The notes under the pieces were generated by a model. It saw only the letters and a program-made list of their open reading frames with translations. It was not told the DNA's origin and searched no databases. This document shows positions 43,301-49,850 of a DNA stretch of 49,850 bases, one piece after another. The first letter of the stretch is position 1, and the number at the start of each line of letters is the position of its first letter. This stretch comes from a virus, in the IMG/VR virus record IMGVR_UViG_3300010885_018384, positions 1 through 49,850 of that record; one strand, given 5' to 3'. Position numbers and translations under genes: made by a program.

Positions 43301-43764
43301 TGCTCTCTCCAGTTAGGATTAGTAGGATCATTCCATTGTATGACTTGTCTTGCTAGATTTTTTCCGTTGTTGTCTAGAATTGCTGCTGTGGTTGAAACTG
43401 TATCAACTTTTAAAAAACCTTTAGATGTTATATTCCTCTTGGCGTTATAACTCAACATACGAGCTATGCGAAGGACGCTTTCTCTACGAGAAGCTAATTC
43501 AATAAAGTTTTCTCTGCTGGCTAGATCAATACGGAATGCTAGGCTTTGTCCAAGGAATGCAACAGCGTCAATTAATGCTAGATATTCACTGGATTCAATG
43601 TAGTCGTTGAAATCTTCTGGATAGTTTTCACGCAAATAGGTAATAATGACGCGGCGAAGATTTTCAAAGTCATAGCTTTTGAAATCAGCATTTTTGAATG
43701 TCTGATAGATTGTGGTCCAATCTTGATTCAGTATTAAATTTGTTTGTCTTAGCGTGGTTGTCAT
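40354..43764 (-). CDS. 6: Baseplate wedge protein gp6 (baseplate J family), enlarged
   Basis: A 1136-residue protein. The N-terminal part (DFENLRRVIITYLRENYPED, ESSEYLALIDAVAFLGQSLA, ASRRESVLRIARMLSYNAKR) is the conserved gp6 start. Later TAEDYNLAPL and the C-terminal EIKSISDEVIYHPVNYKVLF, TAVTPDLSNLVIVP are also typical. T4 gp6 has 660 residues, so roughly 450 extra residues are inserted in the middle. Near residues 811-826 lies DSDDDGVIDNADAF, a thrombospondin-type-3-like calcium loop. It forms the inner baseplate wedge ring with gp25 and gp53. A GGTAAATA motif lies 22 nt before the ATG. Confidence 0.93.
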   Translation of the reverse strand: MTTTLRQTNLILNQDWTTIYQTFKNADFKSYDFENLRRVIITYLRENYPEDFNDYIESSEYLALIDAVAFLGQSLAFRIDLASRENFIELASRRESVLRIARMLSYNAKRNITSKGFLKVDTVSTTAAILDNNGKNLARQVIQWNDPTNPNWREQFITIMNAAMSQNTEFGRSQGNATIQGTPTEQYRFNTSTLQVPIFSFSKNVAARSMPFEIVSASFKGAEEIYEEPPVPGNQMGFIYKNDGKGAASPDTGFFFMFKQGSLELADFSIAVPTTNEKVAIDAENINNSDVWLFQLAANGSQLDEWTKVSNLVGNNIAYNSIEKSIRNIYSISTKNSDKIDLIFADGVYGNLPQGPFRAYYRVSNGLSYSILPNEMRGINIEVPYINKAGQSHVLKISMSLKYTVSNSVSAESVESIRTKAPAQYYTQNRMITAEDYNLAPLSSSQDILKVKAINRTSSGVSRNFDIIDASGKYSSVNVFADDGLIYKSESEKSLAFKTVSRIDTVNFIRQSVEPLFTNTGVYNFYFTKYDKILFTDTNTKWTQITSDVNESTGYFINSVDLTLQKVSSYTTNTLKYVAAGAMIKFVPPAGKSFKRGELVITDANDLDQTDRLWTKVIRVVGDGTNAGRGTLSTGKGPIIFNDTVPTGAIASRIIPKFVNNLPDALETQMVNLCAENKNFGLRFDVAAASWKIITAPNIDLINAFALGKAGDTTNNNLDTSWIIAFTKESDEYQIRVRTLNYIFGSLEQNRFYFDVNQKIYDGKTGKTIKDQVRVLGINTMPNNASALKQDLVFEVDDSIKFEDGYQSSEEIKVAFSDSDDDGVIDNADAFEQIVGADQALNYLFFTEVVDSFGNIVYTYFDNSTDLILVRQNENQINVNEFDDGQLIYFYDSAEDRVKRVDLASNSLILESGYRANIGRSGLKFQYIHNANVDRRIDPSVSNIIDVYLLTRSYDTEFRKFLSGGLATRPESPNSDSLRISFGSSLGEIKSISDEVIYHPVNYKVLFGSTADYALQAQFKIVKNPNKTINDNDLKVRIISAINDFFDVANWDFGDRFYLGELITYITNAVTPDLSNLVIVPRQPTQSFGSLFEIQSANDEIFVSGATVDDIVIVTAITASEIRVDATAVISSTNLG

Positions 43765-43785
43765 TGTCTGTTATACCTTATTACA

Positions 43786-43793
43786 TATTTACC
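43786..43793 (-). promoter_or_regulatory. Late-promoter-like motif GGTAAATA
   Basis: GGTAAATA on the minus strand, 22 nt upstream of the gp6 ATG in a 44-bp gap, identical to the motif at 13054-13061 and one base off NATAAATA. Confidence 0.35.
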
Positions 43794-43808
43794 CTAAAAA
43801 TTATCAGG

Positions 43809-44243
43809 TCAGTTTACTATGTTATTTTCTTTGTCAAAATCAAAGCTCATGCGTTCACTGATATTAAATTGCAAATAAACCACATCTGCTTGTATTCTAA
43901 TTCCCATGTCAGTGGTATCAATTGTTACAGAATTGATAGCAATACGAGGATCATAATTAATGATTTGTTCAACGTCTTTGATAATTAATTCTTTGATCTC
44001 TGGAGTAAAATTTTCAAATAATAGATCCCAAATAATAGTTCCAAAATTAGGATTTTCTAATTTTTCACCTTTGCGAATATAAAAATGATTTAAGATATCT
44101 CGCTTGACTAGTTCAATGTCATAGAGTTTAAAATTATTTTTTATTTCAGTAGAACTAAATCCCTTATATCTAAAGGTTTCACTAGTTTGTGTTGAAGTAG
44201 CGTTATTAGTTGCTACCACTTTTTGATTGTAAATTTTAGCCAT
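43809..44243 (-). CDS. 25: Baseplate wedge protein gp25 (GPW/gp25 family)
   Basis: A 144-residue protein, close to the T4 gp25 length of 132. Core text LENPNFGTIIWDLLFENFT and YDPRIAINSVTI; D98-P-R100 is the EPR-like motif of the family with Asp in place of Glu. It belongs to the gp6-gp25-gp53 wedge core that joins baseplate to sheath and shares ancestry with contractile-system gp25/TssE proteins. A strong GGAGG lies before the ATG. It lies between the spike gene and gp6, the usual order. Confidence 0.95.
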   Translation of the reverse strand: MAKIYNQKVVATNNATSTQTSETFRYKGFSSTEIKNNFKLYDIELVKRDILNHFYIRKGEKLENPNFGTIIWDLLFENFTPEIKELIIKDVEQIINYDPRIAINSVTIDTTDMGIRIQADVVYLQFNISERMSFDFDKENNIVN

Positions 44244-44246
44244 ATT

Positions 44247-45941
44247 TTATGCCTCCTCTGGTGGTGGGTCTTCACCGCCGCCTTCATCTCCGCCTGCCGG
44301 AGCACCGTCTTCGCCACCGCCTGCTTGTTCTCTATCTGTGAGTTCAGGCTTGCACGACAACGGATCCAAGTTTTCATGGCTAGGCCATGGCTCGTGCATG
44401 GGAATGCGAAACATTATGCTTTCTAACGGAGTTTCTGTGTTATATCTTGCACCCACCCACTCTGCCTCTGCTGGGTTGATTACTACATTGCCATTGACTC
44501 CTAGTGCCAGAGTTGGAGTGGCTGCTGTGGCTGCTGTGGCGTCCCCTGCAGTAGGGCCATTTAAATCTATAGTGCTGCCTGTTAGTGTCATTCCTATGCC
44601 GGATAGAATGTCCATGCTTGTTCCAGATTGAATATTAATACTGGTTCCAGCTTTCATGTGAGTGTCTAAGCTAGACTGAATATAGGTACTTAAAATACTT
44701 TTAAAGTTATTATTCATCACCGAAGTTATGTGATTGTCCATTAATGTAGCAATGTGTACTTCACCTTCTGTGGTAATTTTTGTATCGCCTTTGACAAAAA
44801 ATCTAGTGTTGGCTTCTGTATCTACACGGAAATTGCCGCCACCGTCTGGATGAACTCCTGCTGCTTTCATATTGATATTTCTACCTGCTTCAAGATTAAA
44901 ATCACGGTCAGCATAAAAATTAAAATCTTGTTTGGTATGGACGCTAACGCTGTCTTCAGCAAAAATATCTATCTTTCCATCACTTGACATTTCAATCCAG
45001 GTTGTTCCTTTAGCATTGCCGATGTAGATCAAATCTTCACTGTTGTGCATCAATATCTGATGACCTGTGCGAGTTCTAAATCTCAACAATTCATCTTTAG
45101 GAATTCTAGATTCGCCTTCTGGAGCTTCAAGGTATTCCGGGCCACCTTCAGATGCATTAGTAGCACGATTGTATCTTTGATCACCATCATCCATAACAAA
45201 CTGAGTACCGCCTAGTCGGCTTACAGGAACTGGAGATTCTGTTGGGCTATCCGATGCCCCTATATAATTTCTCTTACCTGCATAATCTAGTGGACCGGGT
45301 GTGCTGATGCCAAACACTTGACTAGGTACATTTCTTCTTGACGAAGCAGTTGTTGTTCCTCGTACATTATCTTCTAATAGGCCTTGCTCTAGAAATCTAT
45401 CAGCTATAGGATGCATTGCTCTTGGAATTTTTTCAATGGCTAGACTTTCTCCAAGGTCATTTGATCTACGATTAATTTCGGCAGACGGCAACGATCCAAC
45501 ATCATAAGTTTCTTCTTGTCCTGTTGGGGGTATTGTTACTTCAGAAGTAGCAATTCCAGGAACCATGTGGTTAATAAAACGACCAGGAACGCAACCAAAC
45601 CAATAGCCTTGATCAGTTCTGCCATCAATAAAAACTACTAATACTGTTACTCCTACATCGGGCGGAACAAACCACATGCCGTATGATTTTTGTGTATCGT
45701 CAAAATCTGCGGTATTGTATCCCATAAATTCAAATGCAGTATTCCCAAAGAAAGGACTGGCAAATTTTACGGGATAAGTTTGAGATGACTCTCCGATAAC
45801 GTTACCGTCATCTTTTAATAGGGTAACTTCGAGGCCTCCCATAAAGCTGGCATCTAGGTGGCTGATAATTTTGGCAAGATATATACCTGTGCCGATACCA
45901 CCCGATGTTGCTGATTCTGATTGTCTAGTTTCTACTGGCAT
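44247..45941 (-). CDS. 5: Baseplate hub/spike protein gp5 (OB-fold, VgrG-like), without lysozyme domain
   Basis: A 564-residue protein. Residues 17-125 form the gp5 OB-fold (YPVKFASPFFG, SYGMWFVPPDVGVTVLVVFI, GYWFGCVPG). Residues about 290-460 are short amphipathic strands (WIEMSSDGKIDIFAEDSVSV, FNLEAGRNINMKAAG) that fit the triple-stranded beta-helix of the membrane-piercing needle. The stretch 130-285 between them has no lysozyme motif, unlike T4 gp5, and the last 30 residues are an unusual Gly/Glu/Pro/Asp-rich acidic tail (EDPPPEEA). So it is a gp5 lacking muramidase; peptidoglycan digestion must come from another protein or not be needed. Confidence 0.88.
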   Translation of the reverse strand: MPVETRQSESATSGGIGTGIYLAKIISHLDASFMGGLEVTLLKDDGNVIGESSQTYPVKFASPFFGNTAFEFMGYNTADFDDTQKSYGMWFVPPDVGVTVLVVFIDGRTDQGYWFGCVPGRFINHMVPGIATSEVTIPPTGQEETYDVGSLPSAEINRRSNDLGESLAIEKIPRAMHPIADRFLEQGLLEDNVRGTTTASSRRNVPSQVFGISTPGPLDYAGKRNYIGASDSPTESPVPVSRLGGTQFVMDDGDQRYNRATNASEGGPEYLEAPEGESRIPKDELLRFRTRTGHQILMHNSEDLIYIGNAKGTTWIEMSSDGKIDIFAEDSVSVHTKQDFNFYADRDFNLEAGRNINMKAAGVHPDGGGNFRVDTEANTRFFVKGDTKITTEGEVHIATLMDNHITSVMNNNFKSILSTYIQSSLDTHMKAGTSINIQSGTSMDILSGIGMTLTGSTIDLNGPTAGDATAATAATPTLALGVNGNVVINPAEAEWVGARYNTETPLESIMFRIPMHEPWPSHENLDPLSCKPELTDREQAGGGEDGAPAGGDEGGGEDPPPEEA

Positions 45942-45955
45942 TAATTACTCTCTTT

Positions 45956-48319
45956 TTATCCATAGAAGTCGTCAAGACCGTTACTGTAGTCTATTTCTTC
46001 TTGTGTTCTTAATTCTATTCCTGTATTTGACGCAGACTCGGAAACGCTGTCTCTAACAGGAGCCTGTTTAGGCTGTGAAAATATAAACGGATTTCTACTT
46101 GGAGTATATCCGTCTGGAAAATCGTTTGGTTGCAATGGCATTCTGTTTGCTTCTATATTTTGTTTGAATACTCCATCACTGAATTTATTTGTTATTTTTA
46201 CAACTTTGTAAATTCCACTGAATGGACTTTCTCTGCCGCCGTCTGGGAAATTATAAAGACTGCCATTAGAACCAGTAATGCCTAAATTAGGCTCAACTGG
46301 TGTGCGAAATACAATATTGAAAAACGAATCAGTGCCTTGATAATTCATTGTTTGATCAGAAGTTATCTGCGACCTCGGATCATATGAACTTGCTTGCCCT
46401 AGATAGTTTGCCATGCCTTGATCTACCATGTAATAAGGATCGCCTAGTATTTCAAGATTTATTTTCATTAGGTCGCCGGCTGTGCTGCCTTTGTCTTTAA
46501 TGGCATTGTACATGTTTGTGGCAACAATTTGTGCAACATCTTTTGAGCCATAGCCACCTTTGGCAGCATCTTTACTTGCTGCTGGGTTAGCCTTGACAGG
46601 CCTTGCACCATTGGCAGCAAGTGCATTGGCATTGCCTGAACTTTCTGCATCTACATCTTCTGGATTTTCTTCCGACGGAGTATTTGTGTCTTGATTGACC
46701 ACATTATCGCTTTGACCTGGAGGGGTGATGGTTTTCATGTTGTGGAACAACGAATTGATGTTTATGTCAAATTTGATAATGTCATTGTTTTGTCCAGTGA
46801 ATATGTAATTGTATTCTTTGGCCAATACTTTTTTAAGTTCAGCATACCCCGGAGGAGCCGCAGTAGCATTAGAAAATACACTGTTATGAACTAGATAGGG
46901 CATAACTCTATAAATGTAAGTTCTTTGGCGCTGTCCTCGCCTGGCATCAAACTCTCCTATTTGAATTTGAACATCAAGTCTAAACCAATTGATCATTCCG
47001 GCGGCATCTAAATTCTCAGAATCAATTGCACGTTTAGCATATTCTGAACTCAATACCATTTGTGAAATAATCTGTGTTATCGGAGTTTGTGCTTCAAACG
47101 AAAATGTACGTTGTTTAGGATCTATAGTGAGAGAATCTCTTTTAATGGTTCCCGTAGTAGAATCAACAACATCGGCTGCTAGGCCAAAATTATAATTGCC
47201 GCCTGATGTAGATTCAAAACCCAATGATGCTTGACCAATAGCTCCATCCCCCGACTCTGTAGAACTAGTGGCGGGCGCTAGGTTAAGGGCGCTGACCCCG
47301 GCGCTTATAAAGGTCAATGCGCCACCATCATCAGAAGCTTCAGTAATTGCCAATCCGACAGTGTCTGTCCAATCTATTGGAAATACAATATTATAAACGT
47401 CGGCTAGATCTTGTTGCTTGGTATCTACTAGATTTTGTTGTATCTTGTTAAGAGCCGCACACAGACTGTTTGTACCTTTACTTAACAAATAGGCAAGTGT
47501 GTCTGATCCTTCTCCGGGATTGCCGTCAATTTTTATTGCTACTTCGTTGGGAAGAATATTTACTACGTTGCTATATCCTGCATGGTTGTAAGGGTGGCAT
47601 TTTATTTTATATGCGCTGCCTGATTCAGTCACATTAAAATCTACAGTGTTTAACTGCACAACAAAATATTTTGTTAATAATTCATTTGAACTTAAAATAG
47701 CGCCATCCTGAGTATAGCCTTTAAATTCTAATTTTAGAACAAAAGGACAATCGTTGTATGTAGGATATCCTGCATTGATTGCTGCAATTTGTGCGCTCTG
47801 TAAAAACAATCCCATGCTATAAGGTTCAAAAAGATCAAAACTGATTGTTTGAACGTTTGAATTTCCAACTGCTGGGCTTGCGCCGGCTGTTGTTAAGAAC
47901 TCAAAATTGTTTATATAATATTCAGGAGCACCGTATTTTGTTTGTACTCGTTGACCGTCAAATCTTCCTGCTGAAGAAAATACAATATTTGTTAGTGCTG
48001 CCGGTCTGCCTCTATACAGTCCTGGGTTGTTAAATTGATTAGGACTCAGTGCTGCCATTGTCCACAACGGAGCGTAAGATGCAAATTGCTCTAGTAGATT
48101 AACATACGGTGGACCACCAACTGGTTTTTCTAGACTGAATGTTTTTACAAGATTAGAAAAACCTCCTAGCGAATCTCCTAAAGAGCCTGCTGACAGATTA
48201 GTTATTGCCTGCGCCGAAGTAGTAAGATTGGTAATCTGTGTAGCAATACCTTGAGCAATATTAGTTGCCCCGGGCAATTGACTTAAAAAACTGCCATCGG
48301 GCTTGAATCCAAATGCCAT
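45956..48319 (-). CDS. VrlC-like baseplate hub protein, in the gp27-type position
   Basis: A 787-residue protein. SAGRFDGQRVQTKYGAPEYY, FDLFEPYSMGLFLQSAQ and YKIKCHPYNHAGY are the text I recall from proteins annotated VrlC-like in T4-like cyanophages. The Gly/Ser/Leu-rich first 70 residues resemble the start of the gp48 homologue. A low-complexity Asn/Ala/Pro stretch (DTNTPSEENPEDVDAES) splits it near residue 550. The gene sits directly before gp5, so a role as the hub ring that holds the spike (as T4 gp27 does) is likely but not proven by motifs. A strong AGGAG lies six bases before the ATG. Confidence 0.75.
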   Translation of the reverse strand: MAFGFKPDGSFLSQLPGATNIAQGIATQITNLTTSAQAITNLSAGSLGDSLGGFSNLVKTFSLEKPVGGPPYVNLLEQFASYAPLWTMAALSPNQFNNPGLYRGRPAALTNIVFSSAGRFDGQRVQTKYGAPEYYINNFEFLTTAGASPAVGNSNVQTISFDLFEPYSMGLFLQSAQIAAINAGYPTYNDCPFVLKLEFKGYTQDGAILSSNELLTKYFVVQLNTVDFNVTESGSAYKIKCHPYNHAGYSNVVNILPNEVAIKIDGNPGEGSDTLAYLLSKGTNSLCAALNKIQQNLVDTKQQDLADVYNIVFPIDWTDTVGLAITEASDDGGALTFISAGVSALNLAPATSSTESGDGAIGQASLGFESTSGGNYNFGLAADVVDSTTGTIKRDSLTIDPKQRTFSFEAQTPITQIISQMVLSSEYAKRAIDSENLDAAGMINWFRLDVQIQIGEFDARRGQRQRTYIYRVMPYLVHNSVFSNATAAPPGYAELKKVLAKEYNYIFTGQNNDIIKFDININSLFHNMKTITPPGQSDNVVNQDTNTPSEENPEDVDAESSGNANALAANGARPVKANPAASKDAAKGGYGSKDVAQIVATNMYNAIKDKGSTAGDLMKINLEILGDPYYMVDQGMANYLGQASSYDPRSQITSDQTMNYQGTDSFFNIVFRTPVEPNLGITGSNGSLYNFPDGGRESPFSGIYKVVKITNKFSDGVFKQNIEANRMPLQPNDFPDGYTPSRNPFIFSQPKQAPVRDSVSESASNTGIELRTQEEIDYSNGLDDFYG

Positions 48320-48320
48320 G

Positions 48321-48638
48321 TTATACTCCTAGATACTGTTGAAGATTGCTTTTCTTCGGCAAGTAGATTATTGTTCCTGGTTCAAAATCGTAGATAGGAT
48401 CTTTTAGAGTATCCATATTTCTCTGAATAAACACCCACCATAACTTTGGAGTTCCGTATAAATCATATGATAATAGGTCAGGACGATGTTTGTACTGATT
48501 TTCGATGGCATATTTAAAATCGTCATTTTCTGCAGGAATTGGTCTAATAGACATCAACTCCAAATAGAGATTATTCTGTTTAGTGTTTGCCCACGGACTT
48601 GAATTCTTGTACGTGACTGATTTTTTAAAAGTTGCCAT
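48321..48638 (-). CDS. 53: Baseplate wedge protein gp53 (LysM-like)
   Basis: A 105-residue protein, shorter than T4 gp53 (196). Residues 55-94 form the LysM-like fold: LLSYDLYGTPKLWWVFIQRN, then DPIYDFEPGTIIYLP. This is the baseplate clamp protein that binds gp6-gp25 heterodimers. Its N-terminal extension KSVTYKNSSPWANTKQ resembles marine phage homologues. It lies one base after the gp48 stop, and the next gene follows two bases after its own stop, so expression is coordinated. Confidence 0.93.
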   Translation of the reverse strand: MATFKKSVTYKNSSPWANTKQNNLYLELMSIRPIPAENDDFKYAIENQYKHRPDLLSYDLYGTPKLWWVFIQRNMDTLKDPIYDFEPGTIIYLPKKSNLQQYLGV

Positions 48639-48639
48639 A

Positions 48640-49686
48640 TTAGATGTATCCTACAGCATTGCCGCTTGCATAATCTTGTAAACTAAATTTGCGCAATAGT
48701 TGTCTGTTATAAATTGGCGTAACCGTTACAGAAATTGTGCTGAGAACTGGAACCCAGGTATCACTAGGAAACTGACTGCTACACTTAATGTAGTTTACGT
48801 CATCCGGTAGGTCAATGGTAAAACTTTTTATTATAACTGGGATGCTGTTAAACACTCCAGGACCGTAACCGCTGAGTTGGCAAACGACCGGAGGATTACC
48901 TGCATAATTACTTCCGCCAAAAAACATTTTGGTTGCCGTTTTAAAGAAGTGGGTGGCCTGTATCCAATAGTTACCATCCATTTCAGTTTCGCAACTAAAC
49001 TCGCCAGATATAGTAATGTCTTCTATCTGACTATTTTTATACCCGTTGAAAGGATAGTTATTATGCACCGGATCAACCATAGTGTAGTTTGCTTTGCTGG
49101 TAACACTGACCTTGGGAGTATAAGGCCATACTACGCCGTTGGTAGACTCTAGACGACCAAATGCGTCCCCAAACAGTCCAAAGTTACAATTGATTCTAAC
49201 TCGCCAGTCGTCGGCTGGGGAACTAGTCAATTGTACTGCTGCACTATCCGATTTAAATAACTCTCCTGCTGCTGGAATATTTTTTCCTCTAAAAATACTA
49301 AGTACATTATTAAGTTGCCCGGCTGCAGAGCTCACTGCTCCTGCAATACTGCCAAGACTCCCTAGTGCGCCACCTAGTCCTAATTTATTAATACTTTGGC
49401 CAATGTCGGATGCTGTATTTGATAATCCGCTTAATGATCCAAGTGCTGTTTGAATAGGATTCCCTATACCGTTAAATGCTGTTCCTAACTTTTCTAATCC
49501 AGCAGTTGCTCCGTTTAGAGAACTACCTATGCCACCGCCTAGATCATTGACTAGGCCAGCTAGCTTGGCTTTTTCTGCTCCAAAGCTGATACCAGACAGA
49601 CTGCCGCCCGTTGAGTTTGATGCAGAGCTGAATAAGCTGCTGGCATTTCCTAACACTTTGGTGAAAGGATTTATATTTAGACCCAT
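48640..49686 (-). CDS. 48: Baseplate tail-tube cap protein gp48-like
   Basis: A 348-residue protein (T4 gp48: 364). The first 130 residues are Gly/Ser/Ala/Leu-rich and helical (GGALGSLGSIAGAVSSAAGQ). The C-terminal 200 residues contain ITISGEFSCETEMDGNYWIQ, YGPGVFNSIPVIIKSFTIDL, WVPVLSTISVTVTPIYNRQL, which I recognise as the gp48/gp54 tube-initiator type beta domain of T4-like marine phages. It would sit on the hub and start tail-tube polymerisation. Start ATG has CGGAG seven bases upstream and the AATAAATA motif 19 bases upstream, and begins the minus-strand block. gp54 is the alternative identity. Confidence 0.8.
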   Translation of the reverse strand: MGLNINPFTKVLGNASSLFSSASNSTGGSLSGISFGAEKAKLAGLVNDLGGGIGSSLNGATAGLEKLGTAFNGIGNPIQTALGSLSGLSNTASDIGQSINKLGLGGALGSLGSIAGAVSSAAGQLNNVLSIFRGKNIPAAGELFKSDSAAVQLTSSPADDWRVRINCNFGLFGDAFGRLESTNGVVWPYTPKVSVTSKANYTMVDPVHNNYPFNGYKNSQIEDITISGEFSCETEMDGNYWIQATHFFKTATKMFFGGSNYAGNPPVVCQLSGYGPGVFNSIPVIIKSFTIDLPDDVNYIKCSSQFPSDTWVPVLSTISVTVTPIYNRQLLRKFSLQDYASGNAVGYI

Positions 49687-49704
49687 AAATATCTCCGTTT
49701 AGTC

Positions 49705-49712
49705 TATTTATT
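49705..49712 (-). promoter_or_regulatory. Late-promoter-like motif AATAAATA
   Basis: AATAAATA on the minus strand in the 54-bp divergent gap, 19 nt before the gp48-like ATG, fits NATAAATA. It would start transcription of the whole minus-strand tail block. Confidence 0.5.
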
Positions 49713-49713
49713 C

Positions 49714-49740
49714 TTGACAAAGTATGCTATTATATAAGTA
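49714..49740 (+). promoter_or_regulatory. Possible promoter elements for the divergent plus-strand gene
   Basis: TTGACA at 49714-49719 resembles a -35 box, but the best -10 candidate, TATAAG at 49733-49738, is only 13 nt away, too close for a normal sigma-70 promoter. TATAAGTA at 49733-49740 is alternatively one base off a TATAAATA late motif. Either reading is weak. Confidence 0.25.
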
Positions 49741-49850
49741 ATGGAGAACCCTATAACTATGACAATCAGTTCGCAACCACCTAAAATCAAGTACTTAACC
49801 AACAAAGATCTACTACGAGAAATACATCTAAGCAAAAATACCTACTGTAG
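49741..49850 (+). CDS. Start of a divergent phage gene (5' partial)
   Basis: An open frame from ATG 49741 runs to the window edge (36 codons: MENPITMTISSQPPKIKYLT, then NKDLLREIHLSKNTYC). The in-frame ATG at 49759 may be the true start, since the conserved-looking part begins there. Neither has a clear ribosome-binding site (GGAG at 49743-49746 is 12 nt from the second ATG). I recall the 'PPKIKYLTNKDLL' start from marine phage hypothetical proteins but know no function. Confidence 0.6.
   Translation, partial: MENPITMTISSQPPKIKYLTNKDLLREIHLSKNTYC

Noticed and set aside
49714-49738. Standard sigma-70 promoter for the divergent gene
   Set aside because: TTGACA is good, but the nearest -10-like box leaves only a 13-nt spacer; listed only at low confidence.

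Overview
The window looks like a piece of an AT-rich genome of a marine T4-like myovirus (cyanophage or pelagiphage type). The evidence is a run of T4-type baseplate genes in late-operon order (homologues of gp48, gp53, gp5, gp25 and gp6), a VrlC-like hub protein of the kind found in T4-like cyanophages, several marine-phage tail-fibre architectures, AT-rich late-promoter-like motifs and almost no intergenic space. No photosynthesis or other host-diagnostic gene is present, so the host cannot be named from this window. These assignments rest on recognised sequence motifs; no database search was run.

Layout. (1) Positions 1-1258, plus strand: the end of an upstream gene and three small conserved phage proteins of unknown function. 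They converge on, and overlap by 17 bp, the end of the large minus-strand block. (2) Positions 49686 down to 1242, minus strand: one almost gapless block of about 48 kb. Read in its own direction it starts with the baseplate genes (49686-40354), then one giant 4792-codon virion protein gene (40344-25966), a small conserved structural protein, an array of seven fibre or collar proteins (25289-13085), a small conserved protein (13027-12677), and an eleven-gene sugar/post-translational modification island (12680-1242). (3) Positions 49741-49850, plus strand: the start of a divergent gene.

How the genes fit together. The first genes build the baseplate hub and wedges. The giant protein sits right after gp6 and carries a split FG-GAP-like beta-propeller, repeated carbohydrate-binding-like modules and many beta-sandwich repeats, so it is probably a peripheral baseplate or adhesin component. 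Five fibre genes share one N-terminal domain and differ downstream, which looks like duplication followed by tip swapping. The modification island lies in the same direction and is coupled by start/stop overlaps. It encodes two pairs of DXD-type glycosyltransferases, a radical SAM twitch protein, a GDP-mannose 3,5-epimerase fused to a glycosyltransferase-like domain, two free relatives of that domain, a 2-oxoglutarate/Fe(II) oxygenase and a methyltransferase-like protein. The most interesting reading is a late-expressed pathway that makes an unusual sugar or modified residue and places it on virion (fibre) proteins or on the host surface.

There is no gene-free stretch longer than about 60 bp. 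I saw no tRNA, rRNA, CRISPR array, insertion sequence or integrase.
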